Positions 63,031-64,000 of a stretch of 64,000 bases of DNA are shown here, piece after piece. The translations under genes and the position numbers were made by a program. Numbering within the stretch: the first letter of the stretch is position 1; each line of letters begins with the position of its first letter. The notes beneath the pieces were generated by a model. The model saw nothing but the letters and a program-made list of their open reading frames with translations. It had not been told where the DNA came from and ran no database searches. The DNA is from JAJFJD01 sp965228695 (GTDB lineage Bacteria > Pseudomonadota > Alphaproteobacteria > UBA8366). Where the stretch lies: the NCBI GenBank assembly GCA_965228695.1, contig CBDDIB010000002.1:868001-932000 (forward strand). The letters are read 5' to 3'.

Positions 63031-64000
63031 ATGAGCGAAACAGCGCCCACATTGCACGATTTCATGACCGGCGGCCCGGCCGCCGCGCCGGCCGACTCGC
63101 GCGTGAATCTGATGGGGATGGACCGCGAGGACCTGGCGGAAGCGCTGGCGCCGCTGGACGTGAAGCCGTTCCGGGCCAAGCAGGTCTTCCAATGGATCTA
63201 TAACCGGGGCGTCACCGACTTCGACGCGATGACCAACCTGTCGAAGGGGCTGCGCGCCGAGTTGGCCGAGCGGTTCCGGATCGAGCGGCTCGGCGTCAAC
63301 ACCGAGCAGCGCTCGACCGACGGCACGCGCAAATGGCTGGTCCGGTTCGACGACGCCCAGGAAGCGGAAACCGTCCATATCCCGGAGACGGACCGCGGTA
63401 CGCTCTGCGTCTCCAGCCAGGTCGGCTGCACCCTGACCTGTACCTTCTGCCACACCGGCACGCAGAAACTGGTGCGGAATTTGGAGGCGCGGGAAATCGT
63501 CGGCCAAATCATGCTGGCGCGTGACGCTTTCGGCGAATGGCCGTCGCCGTCCGAGGACCGGCAGCTCACCAATATCGTGATGATGGGGATGGGCGAGCCG
63601 CTCTACAATTTCGAGAATGTGAAGAAGGCCCTCACGATCGCGATGGACGGCGAGGGGCTGGCCATCTCGCGCCGCAAGATCACGCTGTCCACCTCGGGCG
63701 TGGTGCCGATGATCCACCGCTGCGGGGCGGAGATCGGCGTCATGCTGGCGATCTCGCTGCACGCGGTGCGCGACGACCTGCGCGACGAGTTGGTGCCGAT
63801 CAACCGGAAATACCCGATCGCCGAATTGCTCGACGCCTGCCGCGCCTATACCGGGCTCAGCAACGCGCGGCGCATCACCTTCGAATACGTGATGCTGAAG
63901 GGGGTGAACGATTCGGCGGCGGACGCGCGCGAGTTGGCGCGGCTGATTCAGGGCATTCCGGCCAAGATCAACCTGATCCCGTTCAACCCCTGGCCCGGCG
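63031..64000 (+). CDS. rlmN: Dual-specificity RNA methyltransferase RlmN (truncated by window edge)
   Basis: The first 323 residues of a radical-SAM RlmN that methylates C2 of A2503 in 23S rRNA and A37 of some tRNAs. The 4Fe-4S ligands are Cys133, Cys137 and Cys140 (CTLTCTFC); MMGMGEPL and SLHAVRDDLRDELVPINRKYP follow, and the frame is open to the end of the window. About 60-80 C-terminal residues, including the second catalytic Cys, are missing only because the window stops. Confidence 0.96.
   Translation, partial: MSETAPTLHDFMTGGPAAAPADSRVNLMGMDREDLAEALAPLDVKPFRAKQVFQWIYNRGVTDFDAMTNLSKGLRAELAERFRIERLGVNTEQRSTDGTRKWLVRFDDAQEAETVHIPETDRGTLCVSSQVGCTLTCTFCHTGTQKLVRNLEAREIVGQIMLARDAFGEWPSPSEDRQLTNIVMMGMGEPLYNFENVKKALTIAMDGEGLAISRRKITLSTSGVVPMIHRCGAEIGVMLAISLHAVRDDLRDELVPINRKYPIAELLDACRAYTGLSNARRITFEYVMLKGVNDSAADARELARLIQGIPAKINLIPFNPWPG

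Overview
The window reads as a GC-rich chromosomal segment of an alphaproteobacterium, most likely from the Rhodospirillales in the broad sense (inference). The support is gene content and order: a ~1,600-residue NAD-glutamate dehydrogenase, the htpX-rsmB-rpe-heparinase-purH array, EVE/YciI/gpsA/tsaD facing hemC-hemD-mic60-hemY, a DUF1674 protein, an IalB-family protein and rlmN. I see no phage, transposase, plasmid or CRISPR genes. Starts are mostly ATG, but GTG and TTG starts and 1-4 bp stop/start overlaps (ATGA, GTGA, TAATG, TGATG) are common.

Layout. 0-3.8 kb: an enolase-superfamily sugar-acid dehydratase and an alpha/beta hydrolase, divergent from the two subunits of a 3-oxoacid CoA-transferase. 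4-9.2 kb: the giant glutamate dehydrogenase and a YbjQ protein. 9.4-20.2 kb: one long minus-strand array, transcribed htpX, rsmB, rpe, heparinase-like, then a small polysaccharide cassette (winged-helix regulator, NusG-like antiterminator, WecA-like transferase, CapD-like dehydratase), then purH. 20.2-25.3 kb: SDHAF4-like DUF1674, HD phosphohydrolase, HCCA isomerase, GST, and ppa-acs, where pyrophosphatase removes the PPi made by acetyl-CoA synthetase. 25.5-30.7 kb: creatininase-like hydrolase and GNAT, Rieske protein, EVE protein, three YciI domains in two genes, gpsA and tsaD. 30.8-35.3 kb: the haem operon hemC-hemD/mic60-hemY, in which hemD and mic60 form one open frame.

35.5-42.9 kb: tRNA-Thr(CGU), an ECF sigma factor with its RskA-type anti-sigma, a secreted fasciclin protein, an exported MsrB, DUF4345, a glycosyltransferase, a SAM hydrolase, an SDR, a Bax inhibitor-1 protein and YceI. 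43-54.3 kb: a YbbA/YbbP-type ABC exporter divergent from TesA-like esterase and FIST protein, ThpR, ketosamine kinase, LMW phosphatase, a UDG-family protein, a zincin, pterin carbinolamine dehydratase, a Sel1 protein, an HSD10-like SDR, YkvA and a DMT transporter. 54.5-64 kb: acetoacetyl-CoA synthetase and an aminotransferase, a quinone oxidoreductase, a SPOUT methyltransferase, IalB, then an accessory-looking stretch (zinc-finger/DUF6882 protein, TupA-like ATP-grasp, DadA-like oxidase) before rlmN, which runs off the end.

The most notable items are (1) the in-frame HemD-Mic60 fusion, whose junction looks one base away from a normal GTGA overlap; (2) three near-identical palindromes spaced 23-24 bp upstream of the polysaccharide-cassette regulator; (3) the sigma/RskA/fasciclin/MsrB locus, which parallels the mycobacterial SigK-RskA-MPT70/83 system; and (4) a compositionally distinct zinc-finger/DUF6882 gene. 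All function calls come from reading motifs by eye; no database search was run.
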